Shown here: piece by piece, positions 54,949-63,720 of the stretch
Position numbering within the stretch: the first letter of the stretch is position 1
Layout of the letters: each line of letters opens with the position of its first letter
DNA from: Nocardioides cremeus
GTDB taxonomy: Bacteria > Actinomycetota > Actinomycetes > Propionibacteriales > Nocardioidaceae
Direction: 5' to 3'
Assembly (NCBI RefSeq): GCF_030518195.1
Contig: NZ_JAULSC010000002.1
Coordinates: forward strand, 62,001 to 126,000
DNA: 64,000 nt
Translations under genes and position numbers: made by a program
Notes under the pieces: generated by a model
Databases searched by the model: none
What the model was told of the DNA's origin: nothing
Seen by the model: the letters and a program-made list of their open reading frames with translations, nothing else

Positions 54949-56082
54949 GTGACGTCTGCCCTCGAGCACGGCACCGAGGACACCCCAGGTCGGCTCGGTG
55001 CCGTGCTGCGTGCGGTCGGAGAGCCGCGCCCGGTTGCGCTGGGTCGCCGTGGACCTTGGGTGGCAACCACCCTGGCCCAAGCACGCAGCGTCCTTGCCGA
55101 TGCCGGTGCGTTCGGTTTTCCGGTAGATGTCAGTCGGCGATCTGATCCAGTTGTGGGGACTCGGGACTCGTCGCGGCCTGAGCCGTTCGCGACCCTGCCC
55201 CGGGAAAGTGCCGCGATCGCCGGCGAGGTCCTGGCCGGCGAGCTCCGCTCGAGCACCAAGAGCGACGGCAGCGGGGAGTACGAGGCAATGCAGCTCTTGC
55301 GCAGGCCCGTGGCTCGCGCGACAGCAGCCGCCACGTTGGGGGCCATCGACGACGATGCTCGCAACGAGGTCGCCGACGCGGCCCTTGACTGGGTGGATGC
55401 TCTTGGCCCGGTGATCGCTGCTCCCGCGCCTCCCTACCGCTGGTCCAGGGCCCGGCGACAAGAGGACGCGGCGCGGAAGAGCCTCGAAGGGCGGATCGAG
55501 GCACTCGGCGACCCCACCCCTGCGCGGACGGCCACGATGCTCGCGGCCGGCACCCAAGTCCCAATCGCTGCCGGCGCATGGCTGCTGGTTGCCCTGGCCG
55601 AACGGCCCGAGCTGCAGGAGCGGCTTGCCGCTGGCGAGGTCGAGCCGATATGGGTCGTCTGGGAAGTCCTGCGGCTGACCCCACCCACGTGGGCAACCGC
55701 TCGCGTGGCCCGCCGCTCGCTTGATCTGGCCGGAGTGCGGATTCCGGAGGGCGGCGTGGTGGTGGTCAGCCCGCTTCTGCTGGGGCGACTACCCAACCTG
55801 GTCCCCGGCGGCGACGGCAACCCCCACCAGCAGCTGGCTCGTCTGGAGGTCGAGCGGTGGCGGGATCCACACGTGCGTCCCGGCGCGTGGCTGCCTTTCG
55901 GGCTGGGCGCTAGCGCTTGTCCTGGACGTAGTGTCGGGCTGGCGCAGCTGGTCGCGCTCACGAAGTGGGCCACTAGTGCGTCCTTGCATCTAGCCGCCAC
56001 CCCCAGCACGGACCAGACGCGGGGTATCTTTCCCAGGCCCGCGCGCATCGCCGTGGTTCGTGTCGAGGGGGGGAACACGTGA
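54949..56082 (+). CDS. Cytochrome P450, probable RiPP cross-linking enzyme
   Basis: 377 residues, shorter than the usual ~400. The heme-binding loop is FGLGASACPG (Cys 324), the K-helix ExxR is E239-R242 (WEVLRLTPP), and the ERR-triad Arg is likely in the VERWRDP segment. In the I-helix, the usual (A/G)Gx(D/E)T(T/S) reads AAGTQVP (199-205), so the acid-alcohol pair for oxygen activation is changed. This is compatible with coupling chemistry rather than simple hydroxylation. GTG start. The stop overlaps the kinase gene. Confidence 0.88.
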   Translation: MTSALEHGTEDTPGRLGAVLRAVGEPRPVALGRRGPWVATTLAQARSVLADAGAFGFPVDVSRRSDPVVGTRDSSRPEPFATLPRESAAIAGEVLAGELRSSTKSDGSGEYEAMQLLRRPVARATAAATLGAIDDDARNEVADAALDWVDALGPVIAAPAPPYRWSRARRQEDAARKSLEGRIEALGDPTPARTATMLAAGTQVPIAAGAWLLVALAERPELQERLAAGEVEPIWVVWEVLRLTPPTWATARVARRSLDLAGVRIPEGGVVVVSPLLLGRLPNLVPGGDGNPHQQLARLEVERWRDPHVRPGAWLPFGLGASACPGRSVGLAQLVALTKWATSASLHLAATPSTDQTRGIFPRPARIAVVRVEGGNT

Positions 56083-57422
56083 GCAGTGGACTCGAGCCTG
56101 GTGTCCAAGCGGTGTCGCAGGAGATCGTGCCGAGCGCCACAGCTGTGCGACTGTCCCACCAGATCCTGCGATCCGAGCTGAACTTCGATGCCGCCCTCGA
56201 CCGGCTCGCAGGTCATCTCCTGAGCGATCCCCGCGTGGACGCCGTCGCCATCGCATTGACCACGTTCAACCCGACTGATGAGTCTAAGTGGGTGCACTTG
56301 GGCAAGCGGGCCTGGTTGCGGGAGTGGCGACGCCCCGGCGCCAAGTGCACCGTGCTGCCAGATGCCGAGGCCGAGGCCCAGGATGCGTTCTCTATGCCGT
56401 GGGTCTCACAACGTTCCCGACTCGGCATCGTCGTCATCCCCGATCGCGACAAGCTTCCCCACGAAGCCGCGCAGGACGCCCGCGAGATGGCGCAGTGTCA
56501 CGTGCGCGGGATCGTGAACACCTCGCTGCTTTCGGGGGCTGACATGTTCGGCTCTTTCTCAATGGGGAGCGAACGGGCAGGCGATTGGCCCGAGTCGCTG
56601 GTCGCTGACCTCCGGCTGTTCAGCAGTGCCTTCACGGCTCGCATGTCGGCGGAGGCGGCCCAGCGCTCCCTCGCCGACGCGATCAAGCGGGGGGACCAGG
56701 CCAGTGCCGTACAGCAGCAGTTCTTCGCAGCCACGGGTCACGAGCTGCGCACCCCCATCAGCGCGATCCTTGGTTTCGCCGAGGTGCTGCAGAGCGAAGC
56801 CGAGGACCTCGAGGGCGTCGAGGACGTGCAACAGGTGGCGGGCTTCGTGGCGCAGGTGCGCAAGGACGCGGGCATCATCGTCGGTGCCGGCGAGCAGCTG
56901 CTGGCGATCGTGGAGGATCTTCTCAGCACCGCCAGGCTGCTCGGTGACGGCGGGCGCGAGACCGTGGTGGTCGCTGAGGCGGTCCAGGACGTAGTCCACT
57001 GGGTGCGCACGCCGGCGTCCGCGGCCGGGGTGCAGGTGAGCGCCGAGGTAGACCCCGCTCTGCTAGTTGCTGCCACACCGGCCGGGGTGCGCCAGGTGCT
57101 GACCAACTTGGTCGGCAACGCGATCGCCCACAACCGGCGCGGAGGCGCCGTCACCGTCACCGCGACCAGCACGAGCGGCGAGGGCGGCGAGTCCAGGGTG
57201 CGGGTCAGCGTCAGGGACACCGGCCCGGGCCTCACTCCGCGCCAGCTCAGCCAGGTCTTCGAGCCGTTCGTCCGCTTCGCGGAGCCCGGGGTCCGCGGCA
57301 CCGGGCTGGGCCTGTCGCTGGCGCGCGCCGTCGCCGAGCGCGACGGGGGCCGGCTGGGTGTCGACTCCCGGCCTGGCGAGGGGTCGACGTTCTGGATCGA
57401 CCTGCCGGCCCCGCCGGACTGA
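56079..57422 (+). CDS. Sensor histidine kinase coupled to the P450 gene
   Basis: 447 residues, cytosolic. An N-terminal GAF-like sensor region (~25-190) precedes HisKA with H221 (ATGHELRTPISAILGFAEVLQ). The ATPase domain has NLVGNAIAHNRRGG, DTGPGL and GTGLGLSLARAV. Its GTG overlaps the P450 stop (GTGA), so the two are made together. The sensor might bind the peptide product or a heme/redox signal. The single-domain regulator at 54263 is the nearest possible partner. Confidence 0.88.
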   Translation: MSSGLEPGVQAVSQEIVPSATAVRLSHQILRSELNFDAALDRLAGHLLSDPRVDAVAIALTTFNPTDESKWVHLGKRAWLREWRRPGAKCTVLPDAEAEAQDAFSMPWVSQRSRLGIVVIPDRDKLPHEAAQDAREMAQCHVRGIVNTSLLSGADMFGSFSMGSERAGDWPESLVADLRLFSSAFTARMSAEAAQRSLADAIKRGDQASAVQQQFFAATGHELRTPISAILGFAEVLQSEAEDLEGVEDVQQVAGFVAQVRKDAGIIVGAGEQLLAIVEDLLSTARLLGDGGRETVVVAEAVQDVVHWVRTPASAAGVQVSAEVDPALLVAATPAGVRQVLTNLVGNAIAHNRRGGAVTVTATSTSGEGGESRVRVSVRDTGPGLTPRQLSQVFEPFVRFAEPGVRGTGLGLSLARAVAERDGGRLGVDSRPGEGSTFWIDLPAPPD

Positions 57423-57437
57423 CGGGGCCCACCAGTG

Positions 57438-58859
57438 TCAGAGGCGGGCGCCCATCCAGGCCTCGATGTCGCCCGCGCTGCGCGGCAGCGCCGCCGAGAG
57501 GTTGCGGTGGCCGTCGGCGGTGACCAGCACGTCGTCCTCGATGCGGATGCCGATGCCGCGCAGCTCCTCGGGGACCAGCAGGTCGTCCTCCTGGAAGTAC
57601 AGGCCCGGCTCGACGGTGAGGACCATGCCCTCGGCGAGGGTGCCCTTGGCGTAGGACTCGGGGGCGGCCGCGCCGCAGTCGTGCACGTCCATGCCGAGCA
57701 TGTGGCTGGTGCCGTGCAGCGTCCACCGGGCGTAGACCTTGCTGTCGGGGTCCAGCGCCTGCGCGGCGGGCACGGGCAGCAGGCCCATGTCCTCCAGGCC
57801 GTGGGCGAGCACGGTCATCGAGGCGGTGTGCACGTCGGCGAAGGCGGTGCCGGGGCGCACCGCCTGGATGCCGGCCTCCTGGGCGGCCAGCACCAGGTCG
57901 TAGAGCTCGCGCTGCGCGCCGGTCCAGGTGCCGTCGACCGGCAGCGTGCGGGTCACGTCGGCGGTGTAGAGGTTGTGGCCCTCGACGCCCATGTCGAGCA
58001 GCACCAGCTCGCCGGGCGTGATCGGCCCCGAGTTCTCGATCCAGTGCAGCGTGGTGGCGTGCTTGCCGCCGCCGACGATCGAGTCGTAGCCGATGTCGTT
58101 GCCCATCGCCCGGGCGCGTCGGAAGAAGGTGCCCTCGATCCAGCGCTCGCCGTACTTGAGCACGTTGGCCCAGTCGGAGACGGAGTCCTCGAAGCCGAGC
58201 GTGGTGGCGTCGCAGGCCTCCTGCAGCTCCGCGACCTCCCAGTCGTCCTTGACCAGCCGCATCTCCGAAGCCACCCGGGCCAGCTCTGCGTCGAGCCCGG
58301 CGTCGGCGCCGAGCAGGCGGTCGACGTGGCCCGAGACCCCGCGGTGCACGCGTGTCTTGGGCACCGTCACCGCGAGGTCCTCGGCGAGCCGGTCGACGTG
58401 GCGCACCTCGATGCCCAGGGAGTCGGCGATCTCGCGGGCCGAGGGGCGGCGTCCGGCCCACAGCTCGCCGTACTGGCGGTCGCGGAAGAACTCGTCGGTG
58501 TCGCGGTCCGAGCGCGGCCGGGCGTAGAGCACCGCCTCGCCGTCGGTGAGCACGAGCACCGCGTCGCTGGTCAGGTTGCCGGTGAAGTAGGTGTGCGCGG
58601 TGTCGCTGCGGAAGCGGAAGTCGGTGTCGTTCGAGCGCACCTTGTAGGTGCCGGCCGGCAGCACCAGCCGCTCGCCGGGGAAGGTCTCGGCCAGGCGGGC
58701 CCGCCGCTGCGCGGCGAGGTCGGCCACCGGGTGGAGAGGCAGGTCGAGCTCGCGCTCGCCCCAGCCGGTGCGCATGAACTCGGAGTAGGCCGCAGGCACG
58801 GCGGGGTCGTGCGACTCGGTCTTGGGCTCGGTCGACTCCGGGGTGCTCTGCTCGCTCAT
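57438..58859 (-). CDS. M24 family metallopeptidase (Xaa-Pro aminopeptidase)
   Basis: 473 residues: an N-terminal AMP_N domain and a pita-bread catalytic domain. Metal ligands D289 and D301 (LLDMGVEGHNLYTADVTRT), a His in HGTSHMLGMDVHD, and Glu residues in VEPGLYF and RIEDDVLV are present. It removes N-terminal residues before proline. It converges on the kinase gene with a 15-base gap, so a role in trimming the RiPP is only a guess. The ATG at 58859 is used; another lies three codons upstream. Confidence 0.9.
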   Translation of the reverse strand: MSEQSTPESTEPKTESHDPAVPAAYSEFMRTGWGERELDLPLHPVADLAAQRRARLAETFPGERLVLPAGTYKVRSNDTDFRFRSDTAHTYFTGNLTSDAVLVLTDGEAVLYARPRSDRDTDEFFRDRQYGELWAGRRPSAREIADSLGIEVRHVDRLAEDLAVTVPKTRVHRGVSGHVDRLLGADAGLDAELARVASEMRLVKDDWEVAELQEACDATTLGFEDSVSDWANVLKYGERWIEGTFFRRARAMGNDIGYDSIVGGGKHATTLHWIENSGPITPGELVLLDMGVEGHNLYTADVTRTLPVDGTWTGAQRELYDLVLAAQEAGIQAVRPGTAFADVHTASMTVLAHGLEDMGLLPVPAAQALDPDSKVYARWTLHGTSHMLGMDVHDCGAAAPESYAKGTLAEGMVLTVEPGLYFQEDDLLVPEELRGIGIRIEDDVLVTADGHRNLSAALPRSAGDIEAWMGARL

Positions 58860-58927
58860 GCCCGTCATGCTACGTCGGCCGTTCGCCTCCGGCGACGCCG
58901 CGCGCCCGGCCCCACGAGCGCTGCCGA

Positions 58928-58933
58928 TAGGCT
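58928..58933 (+). promoter_or_regulatory. -10 box TAGGCT of the PrsW-like gene
   Basis: TAGGCT ends eight bases before the ATG at 58942. Confidence 0.4.
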
Positions 58934-58941
58934 CTGCTGCC

Positions 58942-60063
58942 ATGGTCCCCGCCCGTCGAGACAACGTCGTCTTCACGGTCGTGGTCACCACCCTCGTAGT
59001 GCTCGGTGCGCTGCCGATCCTGCTGGTCGTGGCGCTGTCCGGCGCCCCGGACACGCTCGTGCTGGCCACCGCCCTCGCGGCCCTGCCGGTGGGGCCGCTG
59101 GTCGCCTGCTACCTGTGGCTCGACCGCTACGAGCCCGAGCCGAGGTCGCTGCTGCTGCTCGGGCTGCTGTGGGGCGGGTTCGTGGCCACCGCCGCGGCGC
59201 TGCTGGTCCAGGGCATCGGCGGCTTCTTCGTCGGGGTCACCGAGGCCGCCAGCCTGGCCGTGGTCGCCCCGGTCACCGAGGAGCTCTCCAAGGGGGCGTT
59301 CCTCGTGCTGCTGCTGTGGTGGCGCCGCGCCGAGCTCGACGGCGTCCTCGACGGCATCGTGTACGCCGGCATGGTCGGCATCGGGTTCGCCTTCGTGGAG
59401 AACATCCTCTACCTGGCGGCGGCCTACAACGGCACCGACGGGATGGGGCCGGGCGGCACCGAGGCGCTGACCGCCACCTTCGTGGTGCGCTGCCTGTTCA
59501 GCCCGTTCGCGCACCCGTTCTTCACCACCTTCATCGGCATCGGCGTGGGCCTGGCCGTCGGGTCCCGCTCAGCGGGGGTGCGGGTGCTGGCGCCGCTGGG
59601 TGGCTACGTGCTCGCCGTGCTCGCCCACGGGCTGTGGAACGGCTCGACCATCTTCGGCATGGGCAGCTTCGTCGTGGTCTACGTGGTGCTGATGTTCCCC
59701 GCGCTGGTGGGCCTGTTCGCCATCGCCGTGTGGGCCCGGCGCTCGGAGCGCCGGATGCTGGCCGCCGCGCTCGGCGACGCGGCCCAGCAGGGGCTGCTGC
59801 CCGCCACCGACATCGGCTGGGTGGTCGACCTCGGCGCCCGTCGCCGCGCCCGGGCGCACGCGCGCCGGCTGGGTGGTGCCGCGGGCGAGCGGGCCATGCG
59901 TGACTACCAGCAAGCGGTGATCGAGCTCGGATTCCTGCATCATCGCTACCTGCGGGGCACGCCTCCGCCAGACTTCGCACTCCGAGGACAGCACTACGTC
60001 GCCCGCATCCGCGCCGTACGGCCGTCCATCGCATTCCCCGGACAGGTGGTTCCGACCCGATGA
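58942..60063 (+). CDS. PrsW family intramembrane metalloprotease
   Basis: 373 residues with about eight helices. The PrsW signature is complete: APVTEELSKG (Glu-Glu), GFAFVENILY, FAHPFFT and LAHGLWN supply Glu and His metal ligands. PrsW proteases cut membrane-bound anti-sigma factors in Bacillus; the target here is unknown. A soluble C-terminal tail (~270-373) is extra. Its stop overlaps the following GTPase gene. Confidence 0.9.
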   Translation: MVPARRDNVVFTVVVTTLVVLGALPILLVVALSGAPDTLVLATALAALPVGPLVACYLWLDRYEPEPRSLLLLGLLWGGFVATAAALLVQGIGGFFVGVTEAASLAVVAPVTEELSKGAFLVLLLWWRRAELDGVLDGIVYAGMVGIGFAFVENILYLAAAYNGTDGMGPGGTEALTATFVVRCLFSPFAHPFFTTFIGIGVGLAVGSRSAGVRVLAPLGGYVLAVLAHGLWNGSTIFGMGSFVVVYVVLMFPALVGLFAIAVWARRSERRMLAAALGDAAQQGLLPATDIGWVVDLGARRRARAHARRLGGAAGERAMRDYQQAVIELGFLHHRYLRGTPPPDFALRGQHYVARIRAVRPSIAFPGQVVPTR

Positions 60064-61820
60064 CAGCCCCGCACGACGCCAGCCCCGACGGCCCTGGGGG
60101 CCCCACCGGGGTCGACGACGCGCAGATGCTCACGGCGCTGGTGCGCCTGCGCGGCGCGCTCCAGGCCGCGACCCTGCCGCTCGACCTGCCGGGCGTGGAG
60201 GAGGTGCGCGCCTCGCACCAGGAGATGGTCGACCAGCTCGAGGACTACGTCATCCCGCGGGTGATGACCATCGACGCACCGCTGCTGACCGTGGTGGGCG
60301 GCTCGACCGGTGCCGGCAAGTCGACCCTGGTCAACTCCCTGGTCGGGCGTCGCGTGACCGAGCCGGGCGTGCTGCGCCCCACCACGCGCTCGCCGGTGCT
60401 GGTGCACCACCCCGACGACGGGCACTGGTTCGGGCAGGACCGGCTCCTGCCCGACCTGCGCCGCGTCGAGCACTCGACCAACGACCCCGACGCGCTGCAG
60501 CTGGTGGCCTCCGACACGGTCCCGCAGGGCCTGGCGATCCTCGACGCCCCCGACGTCGACTCCGTCGAGGAGCGCAACCGCACCCTGGCCGCCCAGCTGC
60601 TCGCGGCCGCCGACCTGTGGCTCTTCGTCACCTCCGCCGCCCGCTACGCCGACCAGGTGCCGTGGGGCTTCCTCAAGCAGGCCGCGGACCGCTCGACCGC
60701 GGTCGCGGTCGTGCTCGACCGCACCGCTCCCGACGCCGTGCAGACCGTCTCGACCCACCTGGCGCGGATGCTGGCCTCGCGCGGGCTCAAGGACTCGCCG
60801 CTGTTCGTGGTCAACGAAGGACCCGTGGATGACGCCGGGCTGCTGCCGGCCGGGCACGTCGCCGACGTGCGTGGCTGGCTGGAGTCCCTGGCCGCCGACG
60901 CGGGGGCCCGGGCCGCGGTCGTCAAGCAGACCCTCGACGGCGCGATCCGCAGCATCACCCACCACGTGCACCCGGTGGCCGACGCCGCCGCCGTGCAGGT
61001 CGGCACCGCGGCCACGCTGCGCGAGGAGGCCGAGCGGGCCTACGAGCGTGCGGTGGCCGACGCCGTGCGCGCGAGCGCCGACGGCACCCTGCTGCGCGGC
61101 GAGGTGCTGGCGCGGTGGCAGGAGTTCGTCGGCACCGGCGAGCTGCTCAAGTCGCTCGAGAACCGCGTCGGCTGGCTGCGCGACCGGGTCGTCAACGCCG
61201 TCAAGGGCAAGCCGCAGCAGGCCGAGCGGGTCACCGTCGCGGTCGAGTCGGGCCTCGAGCTGCTCATCCTCGAGCACGCCGAGCAGGCGGCCGAGCGGGC
61301 CGAGGCCGCCTGGCAGCAGCACGCCGCCGGGGTCGGCCTGCTGGCCCAGGCTGGGCCCGACATCGGGCGCGCCTCGCGCGACCTGCGCCGTCGCGCCGAG
61401 CGCGCGGTGCGCGACTGGCAGGGCGACGTGCTCGAGCTGGTCAAGGTCGAGGGCGCGGACAAGCGCTCCACCGCCAGGTTCCTGGCGTTCGGCGTCAACG
61501 GCCTCTCGGTCGCGCTGATGGTCGTGGTCTTCACCCACACCGCCGGCCTGACCGGCGCCGAGGCCGGCATCGCCGGCGGCTCGGCCGCGCTGGGCCAGAA
61601 GCTGCTCGAGGCCGTCTTCGGCGACCAGGCCGTCCGCGGCCTGGCCGAGCGGGCCCGGCGCCTGCTCGAGGAGCGGATCACGGCGCTGCTCGCCGCCGAG
61701 CGCGAGCGCTTCACGTCCCTGGTCGACGCGCTCGGTCTGGCGCCCGACGCCGCCGAGCAGCTTCGCCAGGCGGCGCGCCGCGTCGACGACGTCCGCTTCG
61801 CCGCACCCCGGCAGGGCTGA
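60060..61820 (+). CDS. Dynamin-like GTPase, first of a pair
   Basis: 586 residues. The P-loop is GGSTGAGKST (~80-90), switch/G3 is LDAPDVDS and G4 reads VLDRTAPD. A long helical middle part follows, then hydrophobic segments (~480-515) and a helical end, as in bacterial dynamin-like proteins. It starts in the PrsW gene stop. The next gene encodes a second GTPase of similar layout, and together they may act as a pair on membranes. The stop codon lies in a perfect hairpin loop. Confidence 0.85.
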   Translation: MTAPHDASPDGPGGPTGVDDAQMLTALVRLRGALQAATLPLDLPGVEEVRASHQEMVDQLEDYVIPRVMTIDAPLLTVVGGSTGAGKSTLVNSLVGRRVTEPGVLRPTTRSPVLVHHPDDGHWFGQDRLLPDLRRVEHSTNDPDALQLVASDTVPQGLAILDAPDVDSVEERNRTLAAQLLAAADLWLFVTSAARYADQVPWGFLKQAADRSTAVAVVLDRTAPDAVQTVSTHLARMLASRGLKDSPLFVVNEGPVDDAGLLPAGHVADVRGWLESLAADAGARAAVVKQTLDGAIRSITHHVHPVADAAAVQVGTAATLREEAERAYERAVADAVRASADGTLLRGEVLARWQEFVGTGELLKSLENRVGWLRDRVVNAVKGKPQQAERVTVAVESGLELLILEHAEQAAERAEAAWQQHAAGVGLLAQAGPDIGRASRDLRRRAERAVRDWQGDVLELVKVEGADKRSTARFLAFGVNGLSVALMVVVFTHTAGLTGAEAGIAGGSAALGQKLLEAVFGDQAVRGLAERARRLLEERITALLAAERERFTSLVDALGLAPDAAEQLRQAARRVDDVRFAAPRQG

Positions 61821-61828
61821 GCCCTGCC
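61810..61828 (+). terminator. Hairpin with the stop codon in its loop
   Basis: GGCAGGGC-TGA-GCCCTGCC: an 8-bp perfect stem whose three-base loop is the stop codon of the first GTPase gene. A second palindrome (61843..61864, GGCGGCACCCTAGGGTGTCGCC with one mismatch) follows and includes a TAGGGT that could be a promoter box for the second GTPase. Confidence 0.5.
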
Positions 61829-61894
61829 CACCACACGGCTGAGGCGGCACCCTAGGGTGTCGCCCAGCACTGACCGCACGCTGAGTGGGAGAAC

Positions 61895-63541
61895 ATGACG
61901 TCCTTGCTCGAGGGGGCCAAGAAGCTGGTCACCCGTGGGACCGACACCGGCGCCCGCATCGAGGGTCTCGCGGCCGCCGCCGACGCGGCCCGCGGGCGGC
62001 TCGACGACGCCCTCGTCGACGACGCCGAGAAGGTCGTCGACCGGGCCACCAGCCGGCTGCGCCTCTCGGCCGGGCACACGGTGGTCGCCATCGCCGGGGC
62101 GACGGGGTCGGGCAAGTCCTCGACCTTCAACGCCCTCACCGGGCTCGAGCTGTCGGCCGTCGGCGTACGCCGCCCGACCACGTCGTGGGCCACCGCCTGC
62201 GTGTGGGGCACCGACGGTGCGGGCGAGCTGCTCGACTGGCTCGGCATCCCCCCGCGCCACCAGACCACGCGCGACTCGATGCTCGACACCCGCCGGGAGT
62301 CGCAGGCCCTCGAGGGCGTCGTGCTGCTCGACCTGCCCGACCATGACTCCACCGAGGTCTCCCACCACCTCGAGGTCGACCGGCTGGTCGCGCTCGCCGA
62401 CATGCTGGTCTGGGTGCTGGACCCCCAGAAGTACGCCGACGCCGCGATCCACGACCGCTACCTGGCACCGTTGAAGACCCACGAGGGCGTCATGGTCGTG
62501 GTGCTCAACCACATCGACACCGTGCCGGCCGAGGGGCGCGAGGCGATGCTCGCCGACGTCCGCCGCCTGCTGGAGGCCGACGGGCTGGGGCGGGTCCCCG
62601 TGATCGGGATCAGCGCCCGCCAGGGCATCGGCCTCGACGAGCTGCGGGCCGAGATCGAGTCGCGGGTGCGGGCCAAGAAGATGACCGCCGAGCGGATCGA
62701 GTCCGACGTGCGGGCCGCCGCGGCTCGCCTGCAGGAGGCCGGCGGCGACGCCCCGACCCGCGCCCTGCCAGACCAGCGGGTCCGTGCGCTGCAGGACGCC
62801 TTCGCCGAGGCGGCGGGCGTGCCGACCGTGGTCGATGCCGTCGAGCGCTCCACCCGCCTGCGGGCCGGGCGGGCCACCGGCTGGCCGCTGGTCTCGTGGG
62901 TCGGCCGGCTGCGCCCCGACCCCCTCAAGAAGCTCCAGCTCGACCTGGGCGGCTCCGTCAAGGCGCTGCGCGGCGCCGAGAGCGCGGTGCCCGAGGCGAC
63001 CCCGGTGCAGCGCGCCCGCGTCGACTCCGAGGTGCGTGCGCTGGCCGACGACACGACGCAGGGGCTGGGCCGGCCCTGGGCCGACGCGGTGCGCCGTGCC
63101 TCGGTGCAGCGGCTGCCCGAGATCGGCGACCGGCTCGACGACGCCGTGCGCGGGGTCGACCTGCAGGTCGCGCGGATCCCGGTCTGGGCCGGCGTGGTGC
63201 GGGTGCTGCAGTGGATCCTCGTCGTCGCCGCGCTGCTGGGCGCTGCGTGGACCGTCGCGACCGCGCTGTCCGGCACCCTCGACGACACCCCCGTGCGGTT
63301 CGGTGTCGCGCTGCCGCTCATCCTGCTGCTGGGCGGGGTGGGGCTCGGCGTGCTGCTCGCGCTGGTGTGCCGGGGCTTGGTCGCCGCCACCGCGCGCCGG
63401 CGGGCCGCGGTGGCCGATACCCGGTTGCGCGAGGCCGTGGGCGTGGTGGCCCACGACCTGGTGGTCAGCCCGGTCGAGATCGAGCTCGAGGCCTACACCC
63501 GCGCCCGTGGAGGGCTCTCCAAGGCGCTCGCGACCCGTTGA
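61895..63541 (+). CDS. GTPase with C-terminal membrane segments, second of a pair
   Basis: 548 residues. P-loop AGATGSGKSS, G3 LLDLPDHDS, G4 VLNHIDTV and G5 ISARQG are of the Era/YfjP type. Two adjacent membrane helices follow late in the chain (~430-490). Actinobacteria often carry this gene next to a dynamin-like gene; the exact function is unknown. Confidence 0.87.
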   Translation: MTSLLEGAKKLVTRGTDTGARIEGLAAAADAARGRLDDALVDDAEKVVDRATSRLRLSAGHTVVAIAGATGSGKSSTFNALTGLELSAVGVRRPTTSWATACVWGTDGAGELLDWLGIPPRHQTTRDSMLDTRRESQALEGVVLLDLPDHDSTEVSHHLEVDRLVALADMLVWVLDPQKYADAAIHDRYLAPLKTHEGVMVVVLNHIDTVPAEGREAMLADVRRLLEADGLGRVPVIGISARQGIGLDELRAEIESRVRAKKMTAERIESDVRAAAARLQEAGGDAPTRALPDQRVRALQDAFAEAAGVPTVVDAVERSTRLRAGRATGWPLVSWVGRLRPDPLKKLQLDLGGSVKALRGAESAVPEATPVQRARVDSEVRALADDTTQGLGRPWADAVRRASVQRLPEIGDRLDDAVRGVDLQVARIPVWAGVVRVLQWILVVAALLGAAWTVATALSGTLDDTPVRFGVALPLILLLGGVGLGVLLALVCRGLVAATARRRAAVADTRLREAVGVVAHDLVVSPVEIELEAYTRARGGLSKALATR

Positions 63542-63720
63542 GTCCCTTGCTCGCGGTCACCTCCTGACCACTTGTCGTGCACAGCGTGCCGCTCGCGCCA
63601 CGCGCCTGCACCGGCGCTCGACCACGCCCGACGTGGCGCGGCGCGCCGGCGCAGGGTGGTCGTGCCGTGGACGCACCGTCGCGGCACGACGCCCGGCACC
63701 GGGCAGGAGGGCAGGACGAC

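Noticed and set aside
54818..54955. Alternative out-of-frame ATG upstream of the RiPP precursor
   Set aside because: No ribosome site, no family-like sequence, and it would overlap the precursor in another frame.
57438..58859. M24 aminopeptidase as the RiPP leader peptidase
   Set aside because: It is on the opposite strand, is a common housekeeping gene in actinobacteria, and specific evidence for a link is lacking.
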